Assembly: GCA_004000515.1 (NCBI GenBank)
Contig: CP034537.1
Span: 3,424,001-3,488,000 of the forward strand
Reading direction: 5' to 3'
From: Pseudomonas poae
GTDB taxonomy: Bacteria > Pseudomonadota > Gammaproteobacteria > Pseudomonadales > Pseudomonadaceae
Length of the DNA: 64,000 bases
The notes beneath the pieces are model-generated. The model was not told where the DNA came from. It did no database searches and saw only the letters and a list, made by a program, of their open reading frames with translations. The position numbers were made by a program, and so were the translations under genes. Positions within the stretch are counted from its first letter, which is position 1. Each line of letters starts with the position of its first letter. Shown here in pieces: positions 1-8,752 of the stretch.

Positions 1-666
1 GGCCATTTCTTCGGGGATACCGGTCAGCCGTTGCTGGCACTCCAGGCTCCAGTGCACAGGCGTGTTTTCCAGGGTCTTGAGCAGGTGCGCGCGCAGGCTG
101 GCCTCCAGGCCCAGGCTGGCCAACTGCCGGGGATTAAGGATGGCGGACACGTCGCGCACCTTGGCCAGGGTTTCACTGAGGGTATTGCACAGGACCGTGC
201 ACTGGTCTTGCAGGTCTTCGGGCAGGCGGCGCTTGAGCCATTCGCTTTGCAGCTTCGCGGCAGTCAGTAGTTGGCCGATATCGTCATGCAGTTCGCGGCT
301 GAGGCGGTGGCGTTCGTTTTCCTGCACCTGCAGCAAGCGGTCGGCCAGTTCCTGGGGCTGGAACTTGATGGACTTGCGCGAGTGCCACTGTTGCAGGCCG
401 ACCACCACCAGTGTTGCCAGGTTAAGGACCACCAGCAGAGGCAAGGCCGCGGAAAAACTGTAGGCCCACAGGCTCAGCAGCAGCGAGCCAAGGCACAGGG
501 CAAGGATCAAACGACGTGCATTGCTGCGGGACGCGGACCTTGCGATGAGTGTCTTGAGGTTGGCGTACATAGAGGATGGAGCCAATGAAGGTTCGCTGCG
601 GGAAGTCCGGTCACGGCGGCTGACGGGGCTCTGTTTGGAATGCTCTATCGAATCGGTTTTAAGCAT
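1..666 (-). CDS. NarL/DegS-type sensor histidine kinase (5' part, runs off the left edge)
   Basis: Only the N-terminal 222 codons are in the window, so the ATP-binding domain is missing here. Residues about 43-90 form two hydrophobic segments. They are followed by the dimerisation and phosphoacceptor region of the HisKA_3 family: QENERHRLSRELHDDIGQ, with the phosphorylated His in the RELHD motif. Kinases of this family phosphorylate LuxR/NarL-type response regulators. The most upstream in-frame ATG (666) adds 32 polar residues; a second ATG at 570 is also possible, and neither has a strong Shine-Dalgarno. Input signal and partner regulator are not visible. It is read away from the cheV region, so it need not be functionally linked to it. 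Confidence 0.8.
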   Translation of the reverse strand, partial: MLKTDSIEHSKQSPVSRRDRTSRSEPSLAPSSMYANLKTLIARSASRSNARRLILALCLGSLLLSLWAYSFSAALPLLVVLNLATLVVVGLQQWHSRKSIKFQPQELADRLLQVQENERHRLSRELHDDIGQLLTAAKLQSEWLKRRLPEDLQDQCTVLCNTLSETLAKVRDVSAILNPRQLASLGLEASLRAHLLKTLENTPVHWSLECQQRLTGIPEEMA

Positions 667-938
667 GGTGAAGTTGAGTCACTTCGAGCGGGGCATAGTA
701 CCACCACTCTAACCGTTGGTCGCCTGGTGGCGTGCCCGGCCGGTTTATTAAACGCGTAAAGACCCTGGGCGGTATTGCCAGAGTTCATCAAAAGGGGAGT
801 TGTATTGTTTGAATGTGTTTGTATCGTTATTACCATTAATGGCTAATTGATATCTTTCCGCGCTTAACTCAAGCCCAGGTGTTAGTTGATTGTGTCGTTT
901 TCAGGCAATTCATGCTTTGAATACGACCAGATATCCCT

Positions 939-1391
939 TCAAGACGAAGCGTGATGCACGCGTTGCTGAGGCTTATAACTGAAATCCTTTTGTGGGATTT
1001 GCAGTGTGACTGTCGCAATCAACGTGGCTTGTTCGCTGTCATCCATACCCAGTTCGCCAGTTCGCGAGTCGATGAGTTCCAATTGCCAGGCCAACAGGGT
1101 GAGGCAGGCGTGCAACGCATCCAGTGCCTGGTCATGCAACTGCATGGGGCTGGCGGCGTTGTCGATCAGGTACTGGATATGTCGGGAAAACTCGCTGATC
1201 GCCTGCAGGGCCAGGGTGTCGGCCTTTTCCGCCAACTTGATCAGGCTGGTTTTCATGCAGTCAATGGCGTCGCTGTCGTCACGAATCAGATGCAGGTGGT
1301 TCAAGCATTCTTCCGACTTGGCCAGCAGCATTTCAGCTTCAAGCAAAAACTCGGGAAGTGTGCTTTGCCATTCATTTGCGCTGTTCATCAT
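939..1391 (-). CDS. Hypothetical all-helical protein next to cheV
   Basis: This is a 150-residue protein of unknown function. The start at 1391 (MMNSANEW) is preferred over the upstream ATG at 1433 because GGAG lies six bases before it. The sequence has no signal peptide or membrane segment. It is rich in Leu, Ala, Glu and Asp with heptad-like spacing (for example LLAKSEECLNHLHLIRDD and LHDQALDALHACLTLLAWQ), so a helical bundle is likely. It lies between a sensor kinase and cheV, which makes a phosphotransfer or chemosensory accessory role conceivable. However, the HxxKG signature of Hpt domains is absent, so no function is assigned. Confidence 0.55.
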   Translation of the reverse strand: MMNSANEWQSTLPEFLLEAEMLLAKSEECLNHLHLIRDDSDAIDCMKTSLIKLAEKADTLALQAISEFSRHIQYLIDNAASPMQLHDQALDALHACLTLLAWQLELIDSRTGELGMDDSEQATLIATVTLQIPQKDFSYKPQQRVHHASS

Positions 1392-1810
1392 GCAAGTCTC
1401 CACAACATAAGGTCGGGTGATGAGATGCCGCACCGGGTGAATGGCTTAAAACTAGCGCTGAAATATGACTGGAATCTGTAGGTCCGTTCTGAGATTTCAG
1501 TAGGACGTTTATTGAAATGCGGGCGACTGCAGCGCACGCCCCTCATGAGTGGGGTCAAGTGCACAACTTCAGTTGCCGACAAGTGAACGTCTGGAAGACC
1601 CGTGGGCCGAGGGCTTGGGATGGCAAACAAAAGCCTGACTCCATTCATGCATTGAGAATGGCGTCACATTAATGGCTATTAGATATCGCGAATATCAGGT
1701 TGGGCCCGATTGTGTGTAGGGGAATCCCTTACATAGAGGAACCTTGCGTCGAATTGAATGTCGCGCAACGTTGCCGCAAAGCCATATGAGAAGGCCCGCG
1801 CAGTAAACCA

Positions 1811-1829
1811 TGATGTCAGTGTGACATCA
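1811..1829. promoter_or_regulatory. Perfect inverted repeat, possible operator
   Basis: The sequence TGATGTCA-gtg-TGACATCA is a perfect 8-bp inverted repeat with a 3-bp centre. It lies 162 bp upstream of the cheV start. No T-run follows it, so it is more like a dimeric regulator site than a terminator. The cognate regulator is unknown. Confidence 0.45.
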
Positions 1830-1888
1830 ATGAATTTACGTGGCATTTTACCAGGGTCAAGATCTGGCGCTCGCCGCCGATAAATAGC

Positions 1889-1913
1889 GTAGGAGCGAGC
1901 TCTCTCGCGAAGA
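1889..1913 (+). repeat. Solitary REP-like element (GTAGGAGCGAGC family)
   Basis: GTAGGAGCGAGCTCTCTCGC followed by GAAGA matches the common Pseudomonas extragenic palindrome family of the form TAGGAGCGAGC-TTGCTCGCGA. It is single, without an inverted partner nearby. Confidence 0.6.
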
Positions 1914-1991
1914 ATTCAAAGGCGCCGCGTTGAATCAGAACGGACGCGTTTTCGTCAGTTGCACAACCCCTTAGCGCATCAGGAGCTTTTA

Positions 1992-2926
1992 ATGGCCGGC
2001 ATTCTCGACACGGTAGATCAACGCACGCAACTGGTCGGTGAGAATCGCCTGGAAATCCTCATGTTTCGCCTGGCCGGGCGGCAGCTGTTCGCGATCAACG
2101 TGTTCAAAGTGCAGGAAGTGCTGCAACTGCCCAAATTGACCCTGATGCCACAGCGTCATCCCTTTGTCTGCGGCGTGGTCAACTTGCGCGGCCAGACCCT
2201 GCCGGTGATCGACCTGTCCCAGGCCATCGGCATGCGCCCGCTGGTGCCTGGCCCCAACAGCACCATCATCGTTACCGAGTACAACCGTTCAGTGCAGGCG
2301 TTCCTGGTGGGCGGGGTAGACCGCATCGTCAACATGAACTGGGAAGCCATCCTGCCGCCACCGGCCAGCGCCGGTCGCCAGCATTACCTCACGGCCATCA
2401 GCAAGGTCGACGACCAGTTGGTGGAGATCATCGACGTGGAAAAGTCCTCGCCGAGATCGTGCCGTACAACGCCAAGGTCTCGCGTGAAAAACTTGAAGAC
2501 CCGGTGCTGGAACGCGCCCGTGGCCGCGAAGTGTTGCTGGTGGACGACTCCAACGTGGCCCTCTCGCAACTGCGCGATACCCTCGGCCAACTGGGGGTGA
2601 AAATGCACATCGCCAGCGACGGCCTCAAGGCGCTGAACATGCTCAAGGCCTGGGCCGACACGGGCCAGGTGATGACCGACAAGCTGCTGATGATCTTCAC
2701 CGACGCCGAAATGCCCGAGATGGACGGTTACCGCCTCACCACCGAGATTCGCAACGACCCGCGCCTGCGCGGGCTCTACGTGGTGCTGCACACATCGTTG
2801 TCGGGCAGCTTCAATGATTCGATGGTGAAGAAGGTCGGCTGCGACAATTTCCTGTCCAAATTCCAGCCCGACAAGCTGGTGGACGTGGTACGCCAACGCC
2901 TGCTGCTGGACGAAGTGCCCGCCTGA
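1992..2926 (+). CDS. cheV: Chemotaxis coupling protein CheV (CheW-receiver fusion)
   Basis: CheV links chemoreceptors to CheA and is tuned by phosphorylation of its receiver domain. The N-terminal half (residues about 20-155) is a CheW domain (LMFRLAGRQLFAINVFKVQEV; GVVNLRGQTLPVIDL). The C-terminal half is a response-regulator receiver with DDSN, the phosphoacceptor Asp in FTDAEMPEMDGY, and a late Lys in FLSKF. The start at 1992 follows AGGAGC. The frame breaks near 2444, where one G appears lost in GAAAAG-TCCTC; restoring it gives DVEKVLAEIVPYNAKVS and a normal 311-residue CheV. The break is probably a sequence error. No other che gene is adjacent, which is common for CheV. Confidence 0.93.
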
Positions 2927-2927
2927 T

Positions 2928-2952
2928 GTAGTGAGCGGGCTTGTCCCGCGCC
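2928..2952 (+). repeat. Solitary REP element (GTAGTGAGCGGGC family)
   Basis: GTAGTGAGCGGGCTTGTCCC followed by GCG sits just after the cheV stop. The same family occurs as inverted pairs at 17010-17156 and 55122-55214. Confidence 0.75.
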
Positions 2953-2997
2953 GTAGCGCGTATAGTGTGGGCTTTCTCCCTTCAGGAACGCAGGCCC

Positions 2998-3804
2998 ATG
3001 CTTCGTCTCAGCGCGTTGTACCGTTACCCCTTGAAGTCCGGCAAGGCCGAGGTCTTGCAGCAGATCGGCCTGGACAAACTGGGACTGGACGGCGACCGAC
3101 GTTGGATGCTGGTGGACGCGGCCAGCGGACGTTTCCTGACCCAGCGTGCAGTGGCGAAGATGAGCCAGCTGGCGGCGTTGTGGAACAGCGCCGGCGGCCT
3201 GACCTTGAGTTCGCCAGGCCATGCGCCGCTGGACGTGGCACTGCCCGGCAGCGAGGCCGAGTTGCGTGGCGTGACCATCTGGCGCGACACCTTGCGGGTG
3301 CCAGACGCCGGCGACGCGGCCGCCGCTTGGGTCAGCGACTTCATCGGCAAGCCGACGCGCCTGGTGCAAGTGCCAGTGGAACGTGCGCGCAGCACCGAGG
3401 CAGGCTTCGGCAAAGGTGATGACAAAGTCGGTTTCGCCGATGGCTTCCCCTTGCTGCTGATTGGCCAAGCCTCCCTGGACGACTTGTCACAACGCATTGG
3501 CCGGCCCATGGAGATGCTGCGCTTTCGCCCCAACCTGGTGATCGAAGGCAGCGATGCCTTTGCCGAAGACGGCTGGAAACGCGTGCGCATCGGCGAGGTG
3601 GAGTTTCGCGTGGTCAAGTCCTGCTCACGCTGCATCCTTACCACCATCGACCCCGCCACCGGCGAGCGCAGTGCCGACCGCGAACCACTGGCAACGCTCA
3701 AGACCTATCGCGAGCAGGACGGTGACGTGATGTTCGGCCAGAACCTGGTCAACGATGGAATCGGCCAGTTGGCCGTGGGGATGCCGGTAACGGTCCTGGA
3801 ATGA
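2998..3804 (+). CDS. MOSC domain protein (YcbX-like)
   Basis: This intact 268-residue cytosolic protein has an N-terminal MOSC beta-barrel domain (MLRLSALYRYPLKSGKAE; GLDGDRRWMLVD) and a C-terminal MOSC domain (residues about 115-265). The conserved cysteine region is KSCSRCILTTIDPATGE, which in this family is the molybdenum-cofactor-related site. Relatives such as E. coli YcbX help detoxify N-hydroxylated base analogues with molybdenum enzymes. That role is inferred from the family only. A start at 2998 matches the family N-terminus; the open frame extends 57 bp further upstream, through the REP element, without homology. The gene is followed directly by a strong terminator that also serves the convergent ppnP. 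Confidence 0.88.
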   Translation: MLRLSALYRYPLKSGKAEVLQQIGLDKLGLDGDRRWMLVDAASGRFLTQRAVAKMSQLAALWNSAGGLTLSSPGHAPLDVALPGSEAELRGVTIWRDTLRVPDAGDAAAAWVSDFIGKPTRLVQVPVERARSTEAGFGKGDDKVGFADGFPLLLIGQASLDDLSQRIGRPMEMLRFRPNLVIEGSDAFAEDGWKRVRIGEVEFRVVKSCSRCILTTIDPATGERSADREPLATLKTYREQDGDVMFGQNLVNDGIGQLAVGMPVTVLE

Positions 3805-3838
3805 AAAAGGCCCGTCTCCTGCGAGACGGGCCTTTTTT
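3804..3838. terminator. Bidirectional rho-independent terminator
   Basis: Five A's and the 10-base arm GGCCCGTCTC pair, across a CTGC loop, with GAGACGGGCC followed by six T's. It can terminate the MOSC gene on the plus strand and ppnP on the minus strand. Confidence 0.93.
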
Positions 3839-3851
3839 GAGCGGCTAAACC

Positions 3852-4136
3852 TTAGCCGCGGTATTCGCACAGGTAAGCGGTGTCCACGGCGACCTTCAAC
3901 TGGAACTTGCTGTTGGCCGGTACGTTGAACTGGCTACCGGCGGGGAAGGTTTCCCACTCGCTGGCATCTGGCAGCTTGACGGTCAGGGCGCCGGACACCA
4001 CGTGCATGATTTCACGCTGGGCAGTACCGAATTCGTATTCACCCGGGGCCATGACGCCGATGGTCGCTGGACCTTCTGCGGTGCCGAAAGCGATCGACTT
4101 GACGGTGCCGTCGAAGTACTCGTTGACTTTAAACAT
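3852..4136 (-). CDS. ppnP: Pyrimidine/purine nucleoside phosphorylase PpnP (DUF1255)
   Basis: This 94-residue single-domain cupin-type protein matches the YaiE/PpnP family across its length: [52 protein letters not shown]. PpnP phosphorolyses several nucleosides to the free base and (deoxy)ribose 1-phosphate in nucleotide salvage. The start at 4136 is chosen over the upstream ATG because a GAGG motif precedes it and family members begin at MFKVNEYF. It is convergent with the MOSC gene and shares its terminator. No frame problem is seen. Confidence 0.93.
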   Translation of the reverse strand: MFKVNEYFDGTVKSIAFGTAEGPATIGVMAPGEYEFGTAQREIMHVVSGALTVKLPDASEWETFPAGSQFNVPANSKFQLKVAVDTAYLCEYRG

Positions 4137-4199
4137 GGGTGAATCCTCGGAAAAGGGTCTGGAAAGGTCGGCCAGTATGCCCAAGGGCAGGGGAGCTGC

Positions 4200-4742
4200 C
4201 TAGACCGGCAAAATCAACGGCAACAGGCGCGCGGTGTTGCGCGCATCCTCCAGCGCCCGATGTTGTTGGCCATGGAACTGCATACCCGCCAATTGCAGTG
4301 CGCCATTAAGCCCTAAGGGCTTGTCCAGGCGCCGCGCCTTGGCGAAGCGTTGCTTGAGGTTCACATGCGGCGTGTCGGCCAGCGCGCTGGCCAGGCCATG
4401 GCGTTGCCATTCCAGTTCCAACTGCCTGCGATCGTAATCGCCCCAGCTGGCCCAGCCTTCCAGGCGGGTTTGATGCTGGCCCAGCCAGCGCTCGAACAGC
4501 GGCCACACCTCGGTGATCGCAGCGGCGCTGTCGATGTTGGCTTGGGTGATGTGGGTCAGTTGGCGGCAGAAAGGCGTCAACAAGGGGCGGCGCAGCGGCC
4601 GCACAAAGCGCTGGAAGTGATCCAGTTCGCGACCCTGGCGGTTCACCAGGCTCGCGCCGATCTCGATGACTTCCATCTCCGTCACGGGCCAGCCGCCGTC
4701 ATCCGTGGTGGCTTCAAGGTCAATAATCAGCCAATGAGGCAT
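4200..4742 (-). CDS. DEDDh 3'-5' exonuclease (ERI1/KapD-like)
   Basis: This intact 180-residue protein has the RNase T/DnaQ-like exonuclease fold. Exo I is IIDLEATTDD (acidic pair in DxE), Exo II is in SWGDYDRRQLE, and Exo III is the H-x4-D of QHRALEDARNTARLL. The order and spacing fit the ERI1/3'hExo-like subgroup, which trims single-stranded RNA or DNA ends. The exact substrate cannot be told from the sequence. It is transcribed in the same direction as ppnP, about 60 bp upstream of it. Confidence 0.85.
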   Translation of the reverse strand: MPHWLIIDLEATTDDGGWPVTEMEVIEIGASLVNRQGRELDHFQRFVRPLRRPLLTPFCRQLTHITQANIDSAAAITEVWPLFERWLGQHQTRLEGWASWGDYDRRQLELEWQRHGLASALADTPHVNLKQRFAKARRLDKPLGLNGALQLAGMQFHGQQHRALEDARNTARLLPLILPV

Positions 4743-4816
4743 GGTGCAGGTTCCCGTACTCGTCCTTTCCTGATGGGGATAGAGCGTAGCCCGGCCGTGT
4801 AGTTCCGCCTAGGGCG

Positions 4817-6698
4817 TTATTCGATCTCCAGCAGAACCTGGCGATTGCGCACCTGATCGCCCTTCGTCACCTGCACGCCCTTGATCACCCCGTCGATGCC
4901 GGCGGTCAGCGGATGCTCCATTTTCATCGCCTCCAGTACCAGCAGCAGTTGGCCTTTGCTCACGCGGTCACCGGCGTTGACCCGTACATCGACGATGGCA
5001 CCGTCCATCGGTGCCTTGACCGTACCGCTGCGGGCGTCGGCCTGGCGGTTGGCGACTTGCTGGGTGCGATTGATCACGGTCAGGCCGGGTAGCCACAACT
5101 GGTTACTGTGGAGGTGGTAGGCGATACGACGGCGGATGCCATTGAGCACCACGACCGCGTAGCGACCGTCGAGGGTAATTGGCAGCGGGTCAACGCTGAC
5201 GGTGTGGAGGTTGTCGTTGGCCTCAAGGCGGTAGGTTACGGGAACACTGGCGTTGTTGCGCCACCCCGCCAGGGCTTGGGGGTGGTGCTCGGCGCTGTGC
5301 TGATAAAACAGCGCGGCGGCCAGGGCCAGTTGCTCTTCTGACGCCTCCGGGTGCGAGACTTCGTTGAAGTGCTCGGCGATAAACCCAGTGCTGAAATCGC
5401 CAGCGATAAAGTCTGGATGCTTGAGAAGGTTGGCCAGGAGGCGCTGGTTAGTGGCAACGCCCAGCAGCAACGTGTCCTCCACGGCCCGCAGCAGTTTGCG
5501 CCGCGCCTCTTCGCGGGTAGCGCCGTGGGCGATGACCTTGCCCAGCATCGGATCGTAGAACGGGCTGATGCGCTGGCCTTCGACAACCCCGTGATCGGTG
5601 CGCACACCGGCTGCCGGTTGCCAGCGCAACACGTCGCCGGTTTGCGGCAGAAAACCCTGGGCCGGGTCTTCGGCGTACAGGCGTACTTCCATGGCGTGGC
5701 CGGTCAGGGTCACCTCTTGTTGGGTCAGCGGCAGCGGCTGGCCGGCGGCGATCTGCAACTGCCAGTCCACCAGGTCGAGGCCGGTGATCAGTTCGGTGAC
5801 TGGGTGCTCGACTTGCAGGCGCGTGTTCATTTCCAGGAAGTAGAACTGGCCGTTGCGGTCGAGCAGGAACTCCACGGTGCCGGCGCCGACATAATTCACC
5901 GCACGCCCAGCTTGAGCGCCGCCTCGCCCATGGCGTGGCGTAGCGCGGAGTCATCACCGGGCAGGGCGCTTCCTCGATGACTTTCTGATGGCGACGTTGG
6001 ACCGAGCAATCCCGTTCGCCGAGGTAGATGAGGTGGCCGTGGCTGTCGCCGAACAGCTGGATTTCGACGTGACGCGGGTCGATCAGCGCCTGTTCGAGGA
6101 TCAGTTCGTCACTGCCGAAGGCGTTTCTGGCTTCGGAGCGCGCGGTGTGCAGGTTGTCCAGGAGTGCATCGCTCGTGTGCACCAGGCGCATGCCCCGGCC
6201 ACCGCCGCCAGTACTGGCCTTGATCATCAGTGGGTAGCCGATGCGTTCGGCTTCGCGTTGCAGCGTGGTGTCGTCCTGGGCGCTGCCTTGGTAGCCGGCG
6301 ATGCACGGCACGCCCGCGTCGAGCATGGCGAGCTTGGAGAGGCGCTTGCTGCCCATCAGTTCGATGGCTTCAACGCTGGGGCCGATGAAGGTCAGGCCTG
6401 CCGCCAAACAGGCGCGGGCGAAATCGGGGTTTTCGGAGAGGAAACCGTAGCCGGGGTGGATGGCGTCAGCGCCGGTGAGCGTTGCTGCATTGATGATTGC
6501 CGTTAGGTTGAGGTACGACTGCTGCACCGGGGCGGGCCCGATATGGACGGCTTCGTCGGCCATTTGCACGTGCAGGGCCTGGGCGTCGGCGTCACTGTAG
6601 ACGGCCACGGTGCGGTAGCCCAAGGCCTGGGCGGTGCGCTGGACGCGGCAGGCGATTTCACCGCGGTTGGCGATCAGGATTTTGCTGAATGCGGGCAT
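4817..6698 (-). CDS. atuF: Geranyl-CoA carboxylase alpha (biotin) subunit AtuF
   Basis: This is the biotin-containing subunit of an acyl-CoA carboxylase. Residues 1-445 are the biotin carboxylase (ILIANRGEIACRV, ATP-grasp glycine loop STGGGGRGMR, FLEMNTRLQVEHPVTE). The C-terminal biotinyl domain has the biotinylated Lys in LEAMKMEHPL. The family alone would allow methylcrotonyl-CoA carboxylase, but the order atuA-B-C-D-E-F with divergent atuR identifies the geranyl-CoA enzyme of acyclic terpene degradation. AtuF pairs with AtuC. Two breaks occur, near 5918 (one base lost in CTCCGCG, after CPVMTP) and near 5952 (bases lost before NYVGAG). Correcting them gives about 628 residues, normal for the family. 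The start at 6698 follows AGGGA. Confidence 0.88.
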
Positions 6699-6738
6699 TG
6701 GGTTATCCCTGGGCTGATGGGGTGTTATTTCGGGCCTC

Positions 6739-6819
6739 ATCGCAGGCAAGCCAGCTCCCACATTCGACCGCATTCTCCTGTTGGAACTCGGTTAAATGTG
6801 GGAGCTGGCTTGCCTGCGA
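6739..6819. repeat. REPIN (inverted pair, GTGGGAGCTGGCTTGCC family) inside the atu operon
   Basis: The arms ATCGCAGGCAAGCCAGCTCC (6739 on) and its complement (to 6819) flank about 30 bp. The element lies between atuE and atuF. The same sequence recurs at 41348, 43880, 45337, 50385 and 53123. Confidence 0.9.
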
Positions 6820-6824
6820 AGGCG

Positions 6825-7584
6825 TCATTGCACCACCTTGGCTTACGCTTCTGCACAAACGCCTGCGTCCCCTCAATCCCTTCCTCCCCCCTCACGGCCT
6901 CGGCAAACCACTGCGCCCCCCGATCCAGCACGTCATCAAGCGGCTCCTCCCCACTCGCCAGCAACAGCGCTTTAGTCCGCCCATTCGCGCCCGGCGCGCA
7001 GCGCAACACGTGCCCCAACACCTCATCCAATCGCTCGGCCAGCGCCTGCGCATCACGCTCGGTGTAGTGCACGACGCCCAACCGCTCAGCCTCTAGCCCA
7101 TCAAACCGCGCAGCCGTCAGCGCAAGCCTGCGGGCCTGGGTCAGCCCGATACGCTTGACCACAAATGGCGCAATTTGCGCCGGCAACAAGCCCAGGCCTG
7201 TCTCCGGTAAACCGAACTGAGCCTGGTGGTCGGCAATCGCAATATCACTGACGCACGCCAAGCCAAAGCCACCGCCCAGCACCGCGCCTTGCAGCACCAC
7301 GATGACCACTTGCGGCACCGCTTCCACCTCTTGCAGCAAGGTGCCGAACGCACGGTTCAGCGCCTGCAGTTGGTTACCCGCAGTGACCAGGTCCTTCACG
7401 TCCGCTCCGGCGCAGAAGTGCCCACCGGCGCCGCTGATCACCACGGCCCGCGTTTGTTGTCCAACCGCGCCAATACGGCGCGTAGTTCGTTGACCATTTC
7501 CAGGCTCATGGCATTGCGGCATTCGGGGCGGTTGAGGGTGATGTGCAGCACGCCGTTATGCGGTTCCAGCAGCAGGGTGTTCAT
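6825..7584 (-). CDS. atuE: Isohexenylglutaconyl-CoA hydratase AtuE (enoyl-CoA hydratase family)
   Basis: This is a crotonase-family protein. N-terminal HNGVLHITLNRPECRNAMS leads to the CoA-binding/oxyanion segment GAGGHFCAGADVKDL (first oxyanion Gly) and GAVLGGGFGLACVSDIAIA (second). In the atu pathway it hydrates isohexenylglutaconyl-CoA formed by the carboxylase. The ATG at 7584 overlaps the restored atuD stop (ATGA). Two one-base losses are inferred: near 7456 (in ACAAACGCGGG) and near 6838 (GGTGGTG, which hides the natural end KRKPRWVQ-stop). Without the second correction the frame reads nonsense through the REPIN. Corrected length is 253 residues. Confidence 0.85.
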
Positions 7585-8736
7585 GGCTTTTCCCAGGCAG
7601 AGTGCCCATCAGTTTGCAGATAATGCCCAGCATGATTTCGTCGGCGCCGCCGCCAATCGACACCAGCCGCACATCGCGATAGGCCCGCGCCACCGGGTTG
7701 TCCCACATAAAGCCCATGCCGCCCCAATATTGCAGGCAACTGTCACTGACTTCGCGGCCCAGGCGACCGGCCTTGAGCTTGGCCATCGACGCCAGGCGCG
7801 TCACGTCCTGGCCCTTGATGTATTGCTCGGTGGCCTGGTAGACCAGCGCGCGCAGGCATTCGATTTCGGTGGACAGTTCGGCCAGGCGAAAGTGGATCAC
7901 CTGGTTGTCGATCAGCGCCTTGCCGAAGGTCTGGCGCTCCTTGCAGTACGCGATGGTGCTGTCGACGCAGTGCTCCAGGCCCTTGATCATATTGGCCGCG
8001 CCAAACAGGCGTTCTTCCTGGAACTGCAGCATCTGCATCATGAAGCCCGCGCCTTCGTGGCCGATGCGGTTGCGCTGGGGGATGCGCACGTTGTCGAAAA
8101 AACACCTGGGCGGTCTCGGAGCTGTGCATGCCGAGTTTTTCCAGGGGTGGGCTGACGCTGATGCCGGGGGTGTTCATCGGCACCATGATCAGCGACTTGT
8201 TGATATGTGGCTTGTCGTCGGACGTGTTGGCCAGCAGGCAAATGAAGTCGGCACTGGGGGAGTTGGTGATCCACATTTTGCTGCCGTTGATCACGTAGTC
8301 GTCGCCGTCCTTGCGCGCATGCGTCTTGAGCCCCGCCACGTCCGAGCCTGCGCCCGTTTCCGAGACGCCGATGCAACCGACCTGCTCGCCGCTGATGGCC
8401 GGGCGCAGGAACTCGTTGCGCAGTTCATCGCTGCCAAAGCGGGCGAGGGCGGGGTGCACATGTCGGTCTGCACACCGATGGACATGGGGATGCCGCCACA
8501 GTGGATGGTGCCGAACTCTTCGGCGGCGACGATGGAGTAGCTGTAGTCCAGGCCCATGCCGCCGAATTTCTCCGGCTTGGAGATGCCCAGCAGGCCGAGG
8601 TCGCCGGCCTTGCGGAAAATGGCGTGGATGGGAAAGCGCCCGGCTTTTTCCCATTCGTCCACATGGGGTTGATCTCGCGGTCGACAAAGGCGCGGACGGT
8701 GCGGCGCAGTTCCTGGTGTTCCTGGGTAAAGATCAT
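7581..8736 (-). CDS. atuD: Citronellyl-CoA dehydrogenase AtuD (acyl-CoA dehydrogenase family)
   Basis: This is an FAD-dependent acyl-CoA dehydrogenase of about 385 residues: IGVSETGAGSDVAGLKT and MWITNS (FAD/substrate binding), GAGFMMQMLQFQEER, and C-terminal YRDVRLVSIGGGADEIML. In the terpene route it oxidises citronellyl-CoA to cis-geranyl-CoA. The frame is broken four times: near 8666 (CCCCAT, one C lost), 8453 (CCCCG/CC, one base lost), 8098 (one extra T in a T6 run, before DNVRIPQRNR) and 7590 (one A lost, hiding the end LPGKKP-stop). With these corrected its stop overlaps the start of atuE. The start at 8736 is preceded by GGAG. Confidence 0.85.
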
Positions 8737-8752
8737 TGTTCTTATTCTCCGG

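Larger units (their letters stand above)
1392..1991. other. 600-bp intergenic region upstream of cheV
   Basis: No credible coding sequence is seen on either strand. The region carries a perfect 8-bp inverted repeat (1811-1829), an imperfect palindrome around 1714-1733 (TGTAGGG/CCCTTACA) and a solitary REP-like sequence (1889-1913). It probably contains the promoters of cheV and of the divergent helical unknown. Confidence 0.6.

Noticed and set aside
62..588. Plus-strand open frames at the left edge
   Set aside because: They are shadows of the minus-strand sensor kinase, which carries the RELHD motif.
6737..6824. Extra C-terminal residues on the AtuE reading frame
   Set aside because: They are the translation of a REPIN (MWELACLR); the natural stop at 6825 appears when one G is restored.
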